Both the position numbers and the translations under genes were made by a program. The notes below the pieces were generated by a model. The model searched no databases and was not told the origin of the DNA. It worked only from the letters and a program-made list of their open reading frames with translations. This document shows positions 46,194 through 56,585 of a DNA stretch of 64,000 nucleotides, one piece after another; position 1 is the first letter of the stretch; each line of letters starts with the position of its first letter. The DNA comes from Idiomarina abyssalis (GTDB taxonomy: Bacteria > Pseudomonadota > Gammaproteobacteria > Enterobacterales > Alteromonadaceae), in contig NZ_FPBE01000008.1 in NCBI RefSeq assembly GCF_900116625.1, forward strand, positions 62,001-126,000, in the 5' to 3' direction.

Positions 46194-46235
46194 CAATAAA
46201 ATTCGCAACAATTAAAAAGCAACAAGGAATTATTT

Positions 46236-47573
46236 ATGACAACCCAGAATCTTTCATTCGCACAACAGGTTAAAGAATTACAAAAGCAATGGGATACCGA
46301 CCCACGCTGGCACGGCGTTGAGCGCCCCTACAGTGCCGAAGACGTAGTGCGCTTGCGTGGTACCGTTCAGCCGGAATACACCTATGCCCGCAATGGTGCC
46401 GATAAACTCTGGCAGCTGATTCACGGCAAAGCACAGGAAAAATTTGGCAAAGACTATGTCAACGCACTGGGTGCTTTAACCGGCGGTCAGGCGGTACAGC
46501 AGGTTAAAGCTGGCTTACAAGCCATTTACCTTTCCGGCTGGCAGGTCGCTGCTGACAATAACTCAGCCTGCAGTATGTATCCGGACCAGTCCCTGTACCC
46601 GGTGGATTCGGTACCAACGGTGGTTGAGCGCATTAATAACTCCTTTGCCCGTGCTGATCAGATACAGTGGTCAAAAGGCGTTACGCCGGAAGACGACAAT
46701 TACGTAGACTACTTTGCGCCGATTGTTGCTGACGCGGAAGCCGGTTTTGGTGGCGTTCTCAATGCGTACGAACTGATGAAGCGCATGATCCAGTCCGGTG
46801 CTGCCGGCGTGCACTTTGAAGACCAATTGGCATCAGTAAAAAAATGTGGCCACATGGGCGGCAAAGTGCTGGTACCAACACAAGAAGCGGTACAGAAACT
46901 TTCAGCCGCACGTTTAGCCGCAGACGTTGCCGGTACACCAACACTGATTGTGGCTCGTACTGACGCCAACGCCGCTGACCTGCTGACGTCTGACTTCGAC
47001 CCTAATGACAAGCCTTTCATTACCGGCGAGCGCACTGCCGAAGGTTTCTATCGGGTTAAGCCGGGCATTGAACAGGCCATTTCACGCGGTTTAGCCTATG
47101 CCCCGTTTGCAGACCTTATTTGGTGCGAAACCGCTAAGCCCGATTTAGACGAAGCCCGCCAGTTTGCTGAAGCTGTGCATGCCAAATACCCCGGAAAACT
47201 GTTGGCTTACAACTGCTCGCCGTCGTTTAACTGGAAACGCAACCTGGACGACGACACCATAGCTAAGTTTCAGCGTGAGCTCGCCGCTATGGGTTACAAG
47301 TTCCAGTTTATTACTTTGGCCGGTGTACACAATATGTGGTACCACATGTTTGAACTGGCACATGATTATGCCCGCAACGACATGTCAGCCTACGTTAAAC
47401 TGCAGCAGCAGGAGTTTGACGCAGCAGACAAAGGCTACACCTTTGTGGCGCACCAGCAGGAAGTGGGTACCGGTTACTTTGACGAGCTGACCAACGTGAT
47501 TCAGGGCGGGCTATCCTCAGTTACAGCACTGAAAGGCTCGACCGAGGAAGACCAGTTTAAAACCTCCGCGTAA
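46236..47573 (+). CDS. aceA: isocitrate lyase
   Basis: Splits isocitrate into glyoxylate and succinate. A 445-residue protein with the catalytic [16 protein letters not shown] segment, [24 protein letters not shown] and [18 protein letters not shown], typical of the short enterobacterial-type enzyme. AAGGAA lies before the ATG. Its last 17 bases overlap the convergent aceK gene. Confidence 0.97.
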   Translation: MTTQNLSFAQQVKELQKQWDTDPRWHGVERPYSAEDVVRLRGTVQPEYTYARNGADKLWQLIHGKAQEKFGKDYVNALGALTGGQAVQQVKAGLQAIYLSGWQVAADNNSACSMYPDQSLYPVDSVPTVVERINNSFARADQIQWSKGVTPEDDNYVDYFAPIVADAEAGFGGVLNAYELMKRMIQSGAAGVHFEDQLASVKKCGHMGGKVLVPTQEAVQKLSAARLAADVAGTPTLIVARTDANAADLLTSDFDPNDKPFITGERTAEGFYRVKPGIEQAISRGLAYAPFADLIWCETAKPDLDEARQFAEAVHAKYPGKLLAYNCSPSFNWKRNLDDDTIAKFQRELAAMGYKFQFITLAGVHNMWYHMFELAHDYARNDMSAYVKLQQQEFDAADKGYTFVAHQQEVGTGYFDELTNVIQGGLSSVTALKGSTEEDQFKTSA

Positions 47574-49251
47574 AGCGCAAGTCGGCATTATAAGGAAAGA
47601 CATCCGTAAGCTCACCCTTGCGGATGTTTTTTTGTACGCGGCACCAATAAGCCGGGTCAATCAATTCAGGATGACGCTTCAATAATTTGTCACGGTATTT
47701 CGCCTGCGGCACCGCAAATTGCGCCAGCTGCTGCGGAAACACATCGTCCGGGGCAATAGATACTTCCCAGTCGTTGTCCGGTAAGCGTCGAAAGCTCATG
47801 TCCGTTAAATACCGTACTTCGTCGTAGTCATAGAACACCACCCGTTTATGCCTCGTGACACCAAAGTTTTTTAACAGCATGTCGCCGGGGAAAATATTCG
47901 CCGCCATCATTTCTTTTAAGGCCCGGCCGTAATCATCCATCGCCGCGTCTATCTCTTCGTCATTGGCGTATTCTAAGTACAAATTCAGTGGCGTCATTCG
48001 GCGCTCAACAAACAACTGGTGAATCACCAAAGTGTCACCCTCTATCGAAATAGAATTACTAATGGTTTGCTTAAATTCCTCCAGTAAGTCCGCAGAAATA
48101 CGCTTAAGCGGCAATGCCACATCGACAAATTCCAGTGTATCGGCCATACGCCCTACCCGATCATGTCGTTTAACCATGCGGTAACGGTCAATAACGGTCT
48201 GCCGACCAAACTCCTTGGTGCCGCCCAACCGGTCTTTAATGACTTTAAACACATAAGGAAAAGACGGCAGCGTGAACACCGTCATGACCATGCCTTTAAC
48301 ACCAGGGGCCGCAGACAATTGGTCGTCTGTACGGCGCAAGTGATGCAAAAACTCGCGATAAAACTCGGTTTTTCCCTGCTTATGAAAACCCACCGACGAA
48401 TAAAGTTCAGCCAGCGTTTTGTGCGGCATTAAATCTTTTAAAAACCGCACCAAGGCAGAAGGCGCCTCGGTTTCGACCATAAAGTACGAACGGGCAAAGC
48501 CGAAAATGGTCGCCATGCGATCCGACCGGGTAATAAAGGCATCCACATAAAGCTTGCCCTGCGAGTTGATCAGCACCGGTACAATAAAAGGATAATGGTT
48601 ATTTTCAGTCACTACCCGTCCGACAATATACGCGGCTTTATTGCGGTAAAACGGGGACTTCAAAACATCTATGCGCAGGTTGTGGGCTTCAATATCGGTT
48701 TCAGTTGCGCGCTCAAAGAACTTATCGCGCAGCTGTTCAATATCATTTTCGAAGCTTTCAAACTCACCGCCCAACCCAATATCCTCAAACACCCGGGTCA
48801 GTGTTCCTTCCAGCCCGTCAACCACCGGAAAGTAAGAGTGGCATTCGTTTTCCACCGGCACCGGAATGTGGTTCGCAAGCACAGTTTCTACAAAAATATA
48901 GTCGTTATTAAAGTAGGCACGGTCGAATACCCGGCAAAATACCGAGTTGTAAAAAGTCTCTGCAAGCTCCGCCTGCGGATGAAACTTCAGTAATTGCTGG
49001 TAACGTTGCCGGGTTGCACGCCACAAGTTTTCATCAAGCGCGTTACCCACGCGGCGCTCCACTTTTTTCGCCGTTGTACCCACCTGATGGTCGTAATAAT
49101 GGATACGCTCTGAGGCCGCCGACACAACCGCGGTCCAGTCGCGCTGCAAAAAACGTTCGCGTGCCCCCTGAGTCAACGCTTGAAAACGCCGGTAATGACT
49201 ATGGAAGCCATCCAGAATACTTTTTGCCAATGTCTCTGGGCTAATTGTCAT
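47557..49251 (-). CDS. aceK: isocitrate dehydrogenase kinase/phosphatase
   Basis: Bifunctional enzyme that switches isocitrate dehydrogenase off and on to steer carbon into the glyoxylate shunt. The 564-residue protein has the AceK regulatory domain at the N terminus and the kinase part with [21 protein letters not shown] and [21 protein letters not shown]. In E. coli aceK follows aceA on the same strand; here it is inverted and convergent, with a 17-bp overlap of coding ends, so aceK must have its own promoter. Confidence 0.95.
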   Translation of the reverse strand: MTISPETLAKSILDGFHSHYRRFQALTQGARERFLQRDWTAVVSAASERIHYYDHQVGTTAKKVERRVGNALDENLWRATRQRYQQLLKFHPQAELAETFYNSVFCRVFDRAYFNNDYIFVETVLANHIPVPVENECHSYFPVVDGLEGTLTRVFEDIGLGGEFESFENDIEQLRDKFFERATETDIEAHNLRIDVLKSPFYRNKAAYIVGRVVTENNHYPFIVPVLINSQGKLYVDAFITRSDRMATIFGFARSYFMVETEAPSALVRFLKDLMPHKTLAELYSSVGFHKQGKTEFYREFLHHLRRTDDQLSAAPGVKGMVMTVFTLPSFPYVFKVIKDRLGGTKEFGRQTVIDRYRMVKRHDRVGRMADTLEFVDVALPLKRISADLLEEFKQTISNSISIEGDTLVIHQLFVERRMTPLNLYLEYANDEEIDAAMDDYGRALKEMMAANIFPGDMLLKNFGVTRHKRVVFYDYDEVRYLTDMSFRRLPDNDWEVSIAPDDVFPQQLAQFAVPQAKYRDKLLKRHPELIDPAYWCRVQKNIRKGELTDVFPYNADLRFTRRF

Positions 49252-49268
49252 GCTTGCCTCTCCTGAAT

Positions 49269-50480
49269 TCAGCCCTTTAATCTGGACGCTTGTGGAATAA
49301 CAGCTTTTAATCGTTCAATATCACCGTCACCGACGCCGTTCTTTTTATAGTAAGCGGGCCACTCAGCAATCAGCTCCTGAATGTTTTTAAGTAAATTCTT
49401 CGCTTTATTAGGGGTAACACCAAACCGTCGGCATTGCGACAGCACATTATCAATACTGCCTGCACGTCCATATTCGCCAATACCTAAAGCATGTTGCTGA
49501 CTATTATTAATAGGCAGTACGTCATAGGCGGGCGAAAGTTTCCAGCCGCCCGACTTTAAATCCCAGAGTAAAGCATGATTTCTGCCGTGGTCGTCCGTGT
49601 TACCAATAAACACATTAAATGCCATGCGTCTATAAAGCTCGGTTGCATCCTCAGCACGCTGGCTGTTTTTCCTCAGATACTCCGCCAGTGCACCATAGGA
49701 GTATGTTGTCTTAAGCATGGCTTCGCTGACATTTCCCTCGGTCAGCAAAGAGTTAGCACTAATAAAGTGATGCGAAACATCCAGACCACGACGGTCAAAT
49801 CGCTCGCTCATTAGTACGTCTTCTTCACCGTTAAGCAACCGCGTACTGGCAACATTGACTCCTTCTACTTCATTTAGCATTGCCATTGTCGCGCTTTCTA
49901 CTCTGGCAACGTTGTAGAGATCGTCGGAGCGGTTAAATTTTAATAAATGAGCTTGTCCATTATGCTGGAGTACAGTTTTTGGTCTGGCACCACCCATTGA
50001 CTCACCATATTGAAACGCCTTTTTCACCTCAACAGAAACATTCTTCGAGTTCAAAATTGCGTTTTTCCCGGCCAGTAACAAGTCGATATCATCCAATGTA
50101 TTCCGGGATACCTTAGCTTTTGACTTGGATTGAGAAAGACTAAAACTAATAGCACCCACCCCCATGGATGCACCGGCAATTAAAAACTCCAACTCATTTT
50201 CGGGTTTGGTTGTGCGTAACTGGGTGATCAGCTTTCGTCCCCAGGCATCAGCTCCGGCATCGGTCAAAACACCAAACAGCCCTTTGTTAGCTCGCGTCTC
50301 AAATAGTTCATCCGTTAACGGCAAATGAACAGGATCCAGTGCAAAAGCATCGTTTCGGGCTAAATAGGACTGACCGTATCGAAAACGGCCAATTCTGTTT
50401 TCCGGGTCATACCAAATAACACCACAAATAACCGGCTCATTCTCTAGCCCTTCGATAAAAACATAAGCCTTAGAAGTCAT
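49269..50480 (-). CDS. hipA: HipA-family serine/threonine kinase toxin
   Basis: The ATG at 50480 has GAGGA ten bases upstream and overlaps the antitoxin gene by 11 bp, giving 403 residues. The HipA N-terminal domain (ARNDAFALDPVHLPLTDELFE) is followed by the nucleotide-binding GESMGGARPKTVLQHNG, the catalytic FIGNTDDHGRNHALLWD and the metal-binding LSPAYDVLPINN. E. coli HipA phosphorylates glutamyl-tRNA synthetase to cause persistence; the target here is unknown. Confidence 0.92.
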   Translation of the reverse strand: MTSKAYVFIEGLENEPVICGVIWYDPENRIGRFRYGQSYLARNDAFALDPVHLPLTDELFETRANKGLFGVLTDAGADAWGRKLITQLRTTKPENELEFLIAGASMGVGAISFSLSQSKSKAKVSRNTLDDIDLLLAGKNAILNSKNVSVEVKKAFQYGESMGGARPKTVLQHNGQAHLLKFNRSDDLYNVARVESATMAMLNEVEGVNVASTRLLNGEEDVLMSERFDRRGLDVSHHFISANSLLTEGNVSEAMLKTTYSYGALAEYLRKNSQRAEDATELYRRMAFNVFIGNTDDHGRNHALLWDLKSGGWKLSPAYDVLPINNSQQHALGIGEYGRAGSIDNVLSQCRRFGVTPNKAKNLLKNIQELIAEWPAYYKKNGVGDGDIERLKAVIPQASRLKG

Positions 50481-50772
50481 TAGAAAAATCCTCTGAGATT
50501 TTTCGGCGTTTGCGCTTAGGTGCATTAGCTACCCGTGCATACTGATCATCCAAAACCGGCGTGAAATGTTCCAGCAGTCCCAGTAATTCGAGCGCGGTAA
50601 ATAGGGTCAACGAGTTAACTGAATGACCGTTTTCCATACGGTAAACCGTATTAACGCCGCAGCCCAGCCGCTTAGCGAAGTCCTGCTGATCCATTGTTAA
50701 TGAACGCTGACGCTTAATGAGCTCACCAACTGTTTTTAAAAAGCCATCTGCACCATTCACTTTAATCACCAA
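50470..50772 (-). CDS. hipB: HipB-like antitoxin, helix-turn-helix repressor
   Basis: A 100-residue protein with an XRE-type helix-turn-helix (MDQQDFAKRLGCGVNTVYRMENG) and a basic tail (NAPKRKRRKISED). The start codon is a TTG (50772) or GTG (50769); no ATG fits. It overlaps hipA by 11 bp, in the usual antitoxin-first order. It should bind HipA and repress the operon through the palindrome just upstream. Confidence 0.85.
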   Translation of the reverse strand: MVIKVNGADGFLKTVGELIKRQRSLTMDQQDFAKRLGCGVNTVYRMENGHSVNSLTLFTALELLGLLEHFTPVLDDQYARVANAPKRKRRKISEDFSNDF

Positions 50773-50778
50773 ATATCA

Positions 50779-50797
50779 TTTATTAATGCTTAATAAA
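50779..50797. promoter_or_regulatory. palindromic operator of the hipBA operon
   Basis: TTTATTAA (50779-50786), TGC, TTAATAAA (50790-50797): perfect eight-base arms, seven bases upstream of the hipB start. The position suits autorepression by HipB. Confidence 0.7.
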
Positions 50798-50930
50798 TTG
50801 ATTATGGTGGATTAATAGAAATAAGCAAGTCCCTTTCTTAACCCAGGGTAACGAAACAAGACTGGCGTTATACATTCACCCTATTTATAATCCCGATAGA
50901 TTTTTCATATTCCACTTATTCTGGATAGCT

Positions 50931-51866
50931 ATGAATACCATCAAAGACATTGATCTGAACCTGCTGGTTTACCTGGATGTTTTGCTGCGGGAAAAAAACG
51001 TGACCCGTGCCGCAGCACAGCTAAATATCACCCAGCCGGCCATGAGTAACGGCCTGAAGCGTTTACGTAACCTGTTAAACGACCCTATTTTAGTACGTAC
51101 CAGTGAAGGCATGGTGCCGACTCAACGCGCGCTGGACATGCAGGAAGCCCTGCGCGGGGTATTGTACTCGGTTGAAGAGATGATCCAGCCAGTGCGTGAG
51201 TTTGACGCCCCCACCAGTGATCAGGTTTTTCGGATTATGGCGTCCGACTATGCCGCTTCCACGCTTATGCCTAAACTGCTGGAAAAACTCGATGAGCAGG
51301 CACCCAATGTCTCACTGGATATCATGACCCCCAGCGACATCAGCTTTCACGACGTTGAGAACGGCAAAGTGGATCTGGCCATTAACCGCTTTGAACAACT
51401 GCCACAGTCGTTTCATCAAAAGAACTTATGGAGTGACGAGTTTTCCTGTTTGATCCGCAAAGACCACCCATTACTGGAAGACTACACGCTGGACAATTAC
51501 TTAAAGGCTCAACATGTGTGGGTGAGTAAAACGGGCTTTGGTGTGGGCGTAGGGATGGATCCGCACGACGTACAAAAACTTGGCTGGGTCGACGACGCTT
51601 TAGATAAACTGGGCAAACGCCGGAAAATTAAAGTGTTTACCCGTAATTATCATGTGGCTATGTACCTGGCTCGTCAGGGGCTGGTTGCTACCTTGCCAAC
51701 ACGGGCCGCCGAACTGTATTCACAGGACAGTCAACTGGTCATGAAGGCTCCACCGTTTGAAATACCGGGGTTAACTCTGACCATGATCTGGTCACCGCTA
51801 CTACAGCACGATGCAGGCCACCGCTGGTTCCGACAAGTGGTCGCCGAAACCGCGGCAGCTTCATAG
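50931..51866 (+). CDS. LysR-family transcriptional regulator
   Basis: A 311-residue protein. The N-terminal helix-turn-helix (LLREKNVTRAAAQLNITQPAMSNGLKRLR) is typical, with the NodD/LeuO-like start DIDLNLLVYLDVLL. The effector domain runs from about residue 95 (DQVFRIMASDYAASTLMPKLLE). The divergent neighbour is the hipBA operon; the target is not evident. It converges with the propeller-amidohydrolase gene. Confidence 0.9.
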   Translation: MNTIKDIDLNLLVYLDVLLREKNVTRAAAQLNITQPAMSNGLKRLRNLLNDPILVRTSEGMVPTQRALDMQEALRGVLYSVEEMIQPVREFDAPTSDQVFRIMASDYAASTLMPKLLEKLDEQAPNVSLDIMTPSDISFHDVENGKVDLAINRFEQLPQSFHQKNLWSDEFSCLIRKDHPLLEDYTLDNYLKAQHVWVSKTGFGVGVGMDPHDVQKLGWVDDALDKLGKRRKIKVFTRNYHVAMYLARQGLVATLPTRAAELYSQDSQLVMKAPPFEIPGLTLTMIWSPLLQHDAGHRWFRQVVAETAAAS

Positions 51867-51882
51867 CTTTGTTACCAGGGGC

Positions 51883-54800
51883 TTATTCCTCCCAGAAAAA
51901 GCCCTTACGTTTGCGTGGCTCCGGCAACAAGCGATCCATAGTCGTGGCATCATACAACACGCCATTAACCATGGTGTGAGTCACTTTGTCGGTGTCACGG
52001 ATGTTTTCCAGCGGGTTACCGTCAATAACAATAATATCCGCCAGTTTACCTTCTTCCAGTGAGCCCAGAGCGTGGTCCATACCAAAGACTTTAGCCGGAT
52101 CAATGGTCGTTGTACGCAGTGCTTCCAGCGGCTCCATACCGCCCTGCGCCATCATCCAAATTTCCCAGTGTTGCGCTAAACCTTCACGCTGACCGTGAGC
52201 ACCAGAGAGCACATCAACACCTAAGTCCTGCAGCTCAGTAGCCACTTCCGCATTATTAAAGTGGTTGTAATGGTTATGCGGTGCTTTTTCACGACGCATC
52301 GACTTACCCACTAAAAAGTCCATAGGGACATACTGAGTCAGCTTAGGATGCTTCCATACATCGGTTTCCGCATACCAATAGTTCTCACCCCAGATACCGC
52401 CATAAGCCACACCCAGAGTTGGTGTGTAAGCTACGTCACTTTGCTGCCATAACTGACGGATATCATCATAGATATTGGCGACCGGTAGTGAGTGCTCAAC
52501 CGTGGTGTGGCCGTCCATGATCATGCTCAAATTATGCTGCAACAACGAGCCGCCCTCAGGCACCACCATCATTTCCAGCTCGCGTCCGGCTTCAACCACT
52601 TGTTGACGCTGGTTACGACGTGGCTGGTTATAACTCTTCACAGAAAACGCACCCACTTTCTTCAGGCGCTCTAAATGAAACTTAGCGTCTTCTAAACTAT
52701 CCACATGCGAGGTGTAACCCGGGCCGTTAGCACCGTATAAAATGGTACCGGTTGAGAACAATCGTGGCGCGGCAATTCTGCCCGCTTTCTGCAGTTCTGA
52801 GGCTGCAAAGAACTCGGTGGTATCATTAGACGGATCGTGAATTGAGGTCACACCAAATGCCAGGTTCGCGTATTGTCCCCAGTTCTGTTGCGGGATAACT
52901 TCCGCCTGGCCCTGACCACCATGCGCGTGCGCATCGAATAACCCCGGCATAACAGTTTTGCCACTGGTATCAATAACCTCAGCGCCGGAAGGCACATTAA
53001 CTTCAGCTTCAGGGCCCACCGCCACAATTTTATTATTGCGCACGACCACAGTGCCCTGCTCATAAACGGTATCGCCATTCATGGTAATGACCTGGCCACC
53101 CACAAAGGCAACGGTTGTATCCGGTACCATGGCGTCATGTTCAAAACCAATGTTCTGGCCATTTTCTACTTTCAGGGTGTCGCTTTCAGTGTCAGCATTA
53201 AAGGCTTCAGCCACCGATGTATGGTAAAGCTCCGGTCCCAGAGTCCAGTAAATCTGGTCACTGTTTGCCGTCCAGGATAGATTTTCACCGGCACGAACAG
53301 ACAGCTGATGCACCGGCATTTGCTTATCTCCCGGCCCTACGTTGATAACGCTGCCGCGCTCGACTAAAGGCGTAACAAACACTTTAAAGCGCTCTGCAAA
53401 AGCCAGTTGCTTGCCATCCGGAGACACGCGGAATTCAGTGGCTAATTCCGACTGATACAACTCGCGCTGCTCCAATGTGCGCAAATCGATCGCACTTAAC
53501 GTTGGTTTTTCGCCCGGAGTCATCAGATAAACCCGGTCGTTGCGTGCGCCGTATTGAGGTAAACGTCCACTTTCTGCTATTTGCTCTGGTTCAGCATTGG
53601 CTGACACCGCAACGCGATAAATACCGTTTTCCAGACCAAACTTATCGGAAATTAAGTAACCACCACGTATTTTGCGGTAAACCACATGTTTGCCGTCCGG
53701 AGAGAATGTGGGTTCAACAAAGTTGCCCTGTCCGGTATTCAGCACCTGCTCATTACCTGAGCTAATATCGCGAACAATAACCTGGGCCTGTTCTTCGTCA
53801 TTCCAGCGGACAAATACTACGCTTTCACCGTCGCGCGAGTATTGCGGGTACAGCTCAAAGTCTTCGCTATTAGTTAAACGCTGCGGCTCACCGTTTGGTA
53901 ATGAACGCTGATACAAGCTACCCAAAGCTTCGTAAATCACCGCATCACCCTGCGGTGAAACTTGCGCCATACGCAGCATTTTCACGTCAAACTGGTCAGC
54001 TTCAACATTTTGCTTAAAGCGCAGTGCATGCTGTACTTTCTTTTCCGTTTCGACTTTAAACGGAATAATGCGCGCGTTGCCGTCATCAATATTCAGCTTC
54101 TGAATATGGCCACCGGCCCAGAACACTAACTGCTTAGAATCTGGTGTCCAGTCCATGGTCGGGTAAACGCCATGAATGGCCCAGGTTTCCTGCATGTCAC
54201 GTTCCATTTTCCCGTAAACACGCTTGTGTTCGCCGGTCTTCAGGTCCAGCAGGTACAGCACGCTGTCAAAGTCTTCACGCTTAATGTAGGCCAGGTAACG
54301 CCCGTCGGGTGATGGTGTCGGACGAATTGCGCCACCGGCACCACTTATCAGGGTTTCAATTTCACCGCTCTCGCGCTCAAAACGCTTAATGGTGTAGATG
54401 CCTTCCAGCGAATCTTTGCTGTAGTGGAAAGTTTTGCCCGGTGTGTCATCCTGCGAAAAATAGATGTATTTACCGTCCGGTGAAAACGCCGGCTCGCCTA
54501 AGTCTTTCTGGTCATTCGGGCGCTCCGTTAACTGCACACCCGAGCCACCACTGCGGTGATACATCCAGACTTCACCGGCCCCTAAGGAACGGCTGGCGGT
54601 ATAGTGCTTACGCGCAACCAGAAATTCGCTGTCCGGACTCCATGCCGGGCTGTTTAATAAACGGAAAGTTTCTTCGGTAACGGCACGCACATTGCTGCCA
54701 TCGGCGTCCATCACCCAGATATTATCGCCACCGCCCTGATCCGAGGTAAAGGCAATGTAACGTCCATTAGGCGAGTAAACCGGCTGCATATGCCAGGCTA

Positions 54801-55059
54801 TGCCGCCCACAAGTTTTTCCGCTTCGCCGCCGCCAAACGGCATGCGATAAATGTCGCCCAGCAAATCAAATACGATGTAGTCACCATCCGGGCTGACGTC
54901 CACATTCATCCAGGTGCCGGAGTTCACCGAGATATCAATTTCTTTAAACTCGCCCTGCGGGTTGCTGACATCCCAGCCCTGGGTCTGTTCTTGTGCCATG
55001 CTTACCGGCGCAAAGCTTAAAAGCGATGCGACCGCTAAGGTTAGTGTTGTCTTTTTCAT
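51883..55059 (-). CDS. exported TolB-type propeller fused to an amidohydrolase
   Basis: A 1058-residue protein with signal peptide MKKTTLTLAVASLLSFAPVSMA. Residues 30-640 or so carry repeated WD40-like PD40 blades (VYSPNGRYIAFTSDQGGGDNIW; PAWSPDSEFLVARKH; AFSPDGKYIYFSQDDTPG). The C-terminal 400 residues are an imidazolonepropionase-like amidohydrolase: GKTVMPGLFDAHAHGGQGQ with the H-x-H pair, IMDGHTTVEHSLP, VLSGAHGQREGLAQH and ADIIVIDGNPLENI. Probably a periplasmic hydrolase of peptide-like compounds, as related proteins are in other Alteromonadales; substrate unknown. Confidence 0.88.
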   Translation of the reverse strand: MKKTTLTLAVASLLSFAPVSMAQEQTQGWDVSNPQGEFKEIDISVNSGTWMNVDVSPDGDYIVFDLLGDIYRMPFGGGEAEKLVGGIAWHMQPVYSPNGRYIAFTSDQGGGDNIWVMDADGSNVRAVTEETFRLLNSPAWSPDSEFLVARKHYTASRSLGAGEVWMYHRSGGSGVQLTERPNDQKDLGEPAFSPDGKYIYFSQDDTPGKTFHYSKDSLEGIYTIKRFERESGEIETLISGAGGAIRPTPSPDGRYLAYIKREDFDSVLYLLDLKTGEHKRVYGKMERDMQETWAIHGVYPTMDWTPDSKQLVFWAGGHIQKLNIDDGNARIIPFKVETEKKVQHALRFKQNVEADQFDVKMLRMAQVSPQGDAVIYEALGSLYQRSLPNGEPQRLTNSEDFELYPQYSRDGESVVFVRWNDEEQAQVIVRDISSGNEQVLNTGQGNFVEPTFSPDGKHVVYRKIRGGYLISDKFGLENGIYRVAVSANAEPEQIAESGRLPQYGARNDRVYLMTPGEKPTLSAIDLRTLEQRELYQSELATEFRVSPDGKQLAFAERFKVFVTPLVERGSVINVGPGDKQMPVHQLSVRAGENLSWTANSDQIYWTLGPELYHTSVAEAFNADTESDTLKVENGQNIGFEHDAMVPDTTVAFVGGQVITMNGDTVYEQGTVVVRNNKIVAVGPEAEVNVPSGAEVIDTSGKTVMPGLFDAHAHGGQGQAEVIPQQNWGQYANLAFGVTSIHDPSNDTTEFFAASELQKAGRIAAPRLFSTGTILYGANGPGYTSHVDSLEDAKFHLERLKKVGAFSVKSYNQPRRNQRQQVVEAGRELEMMVVPEGGSLLQHNLSMIMDGHTTVEHSLPVANIYDDIRQLWQQSDVAYTPTLGVAYGGIWGENYWYAETDVWKHPKLTQYVPMDFLVGKSMRREKAPHNHYNHFNNAEVATELQDLGVDVLSGAHGQREGLAQHWEIWMMAQGGMEPLEALRTTTIDPAKVFGMDHALGSLEEGKLADIIVIDGNPLENIRDTDKVTHTMVNGVLYDATTMDRLLPEPRKRKGFFWEE

Positions 55060-55130
55060 GGTGTTGCCTCATTAAAAATGTCTTCCCTTTGTAGGCAGTT
55101 AAGATCCAAAAGTCCAGTGGCTAACGTTAA

Positions 55131-56576
55131 ATGGGGAGTTATGGTCGGTTAATGGACATTAAAAGTCAGTGGGTTATAGTGAGTAAATATTCAGAAGACG
55201 GATTGAATATGAACGAAGCCTTAGAAAATATCCTTCTCGATGTATCTAAGTCACCGGACATTGACGGCGGCGACCTGGAGCAAGCGTCTGAACTGATCCT
55301 GATGTCAGCGCTAAAAGGGCTGGATATTAGCCGAGTCAGTATTTGGTTATTGCAGCCGGACAAGCAGAGCATGACTGCTGCCAGGTTAATTGATGAAAAA
55401 CAGCAAGACACAGAATTGCCTGTGCTGCGAAAGTCCGAACTTCCTTCTTATTTTCAGGTATTAATGACCGAGCGGACCATTATCGCCAACGATGCCCGCA
55501 ACCACCCGGCAACCGTTGAACTCAGCAACGGCTATCTGGAAGAAACCGGCGTATACGGCATGCTCGATGTTCCTTTACGCCATAAAGGTCAAATGATAGG
55601 CGTAATGTGCTGTGAGAGCCGCAAACCCTCACGCCGGTGGACTTCCGATGAAGTCGCCTTTGTTGGCGTGCTTGCCGACATTTATGGCCGCGCAGTCAGT
55701 GCGTCCGAGCGCGAACGATTCGAAGAACTTCTTATTCGCCAGAATGAACAGCTGGAAAGCATGGTAGCGGAGCGAACAGAGTCATTAACCAAAGCGCTGG
55801 ACAACTTTAAGCAAGCTCAGGAGCGGTTAATTGAAACCGAAAAAATGGCCGCTCTGGGTAAGTTAGTCGCCGGCGTTGCGCATGAAGTTAATACCCCCCT
55901 GGGCGTTTCCGTTACCGCAGTAACTCATTGTGAGCACCGTCTTAAAAAATTGGACCAAGGCTTCAGTAACGGTTCAATTTCACGCAAGCAACTGCAGACC
56001 TTTATCAGTGATACTTACGAAGCGTACCAGTTACTCACCAGTAATCTTGAACGAGCCGCAACCCTGATTCAGAACTTTAAGAAAACCGCGGTTGATCAAT
56101 CCAGTTTTGAGCTGGTTAACTGCCAGCTTAACGACTACCTGCACGCGTTAATTTTAAGTCTAAAGCCTGTGGTAAAAAAGAAGCATGTCAACATCACTAT
56201 CGACTGTGACGACGACATTGTTTTAAGCACTTACCAGGGCGCGTTAGCACAAATTGTGACGAACCTGGTCAGTAATACCAACGACCATGCTTTTGTCGAA
56301 CCCGATGAAAGACACCAAATAGAAATAAAAACAGAACAGAAAGACAAAGGTGTTCATTTTCGCTTTCGCGACAACGGCAAAGGTATGGACAGCGAGACCA
56401 TTAAAAATATCTTCGAGCCCTTTTTCACCACATCGCGCCAGACGGGTGGTTCAGGGTTAGGCTTATCCATTGTTTATAATCTGGTGACCCGGAAACTCAA
56501 CGGCGAAATTTCTGTCCAATCAACGCCTGGTAAAGGCACCGAGTTTTCCTTTTTTTTACCCGATTTACCCAAATAG
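55131..56576 (+). CDS. GAF-domain sensor histidine kinase
   Basis: A 481-residue protein if started at 55131; the ATG at 55152 or 55209 (MNEALENI, with ACGGA nearby) may be the true start, because no clear site precedes the first. Residues 25-190 or so are a GAF sensor (ISRVSIWLLQPDKQSM; YGMLDVPLRHKGQMIGVMCCES), followed by a coiled coil and the kinase core: KMAALGKLVAGVAHEVNTPLGVS with the phospho-His, DNGKGMDSETIKNIFEPFFTT, and GGSGLGLSIVYNL. Cytosolic, no membrane segments. It is followed by terB-like and solute-binding genes with 9-bp and zero-bp gaps. Confidence 0.9.
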   Translation: MGSYGRLMDIKSQWVIVSKYSEDGLNMNEALENILLDVSKSPDIDGGDLEQASELILMSALKGLDISRVSIWLLQPDKQSMTAARLIDEKQQDTELPVLRKSELPSYFQVLMTERTIIANDARNHPATVELSNGYLEETGVYGMLDVPLRHKGQMIGVMCCESRKPSRRWTSDEVAFVGVLADIYGRAVSASERERFEELLIRQNEQLESMVAERTESLTKALDNFKQAQERLIETEKMAALGKLVAGVAHEVNTPLGVSVTAVTHCEHRLKKLDQGFSNGSISRKQLQTFISDTYEAYQLLTSNLERAATLIQNFKKTAVDQSSFELVNCQLNDYLHALILSLKPVVKKKHVNITIDCDDDIVLSTYQGALAQIVTNLVSNTNDHAFVEPDERHQIEIKTEQKDKGVHFRFRDNGKGMDSETIKNIFEPFFTTSRQTGGSGLGLSIVYNLVTRKLNGEISVQSTPGKGTEFSFFLPDLPK

Positions 56577-56585
56577 GATTGTTGT

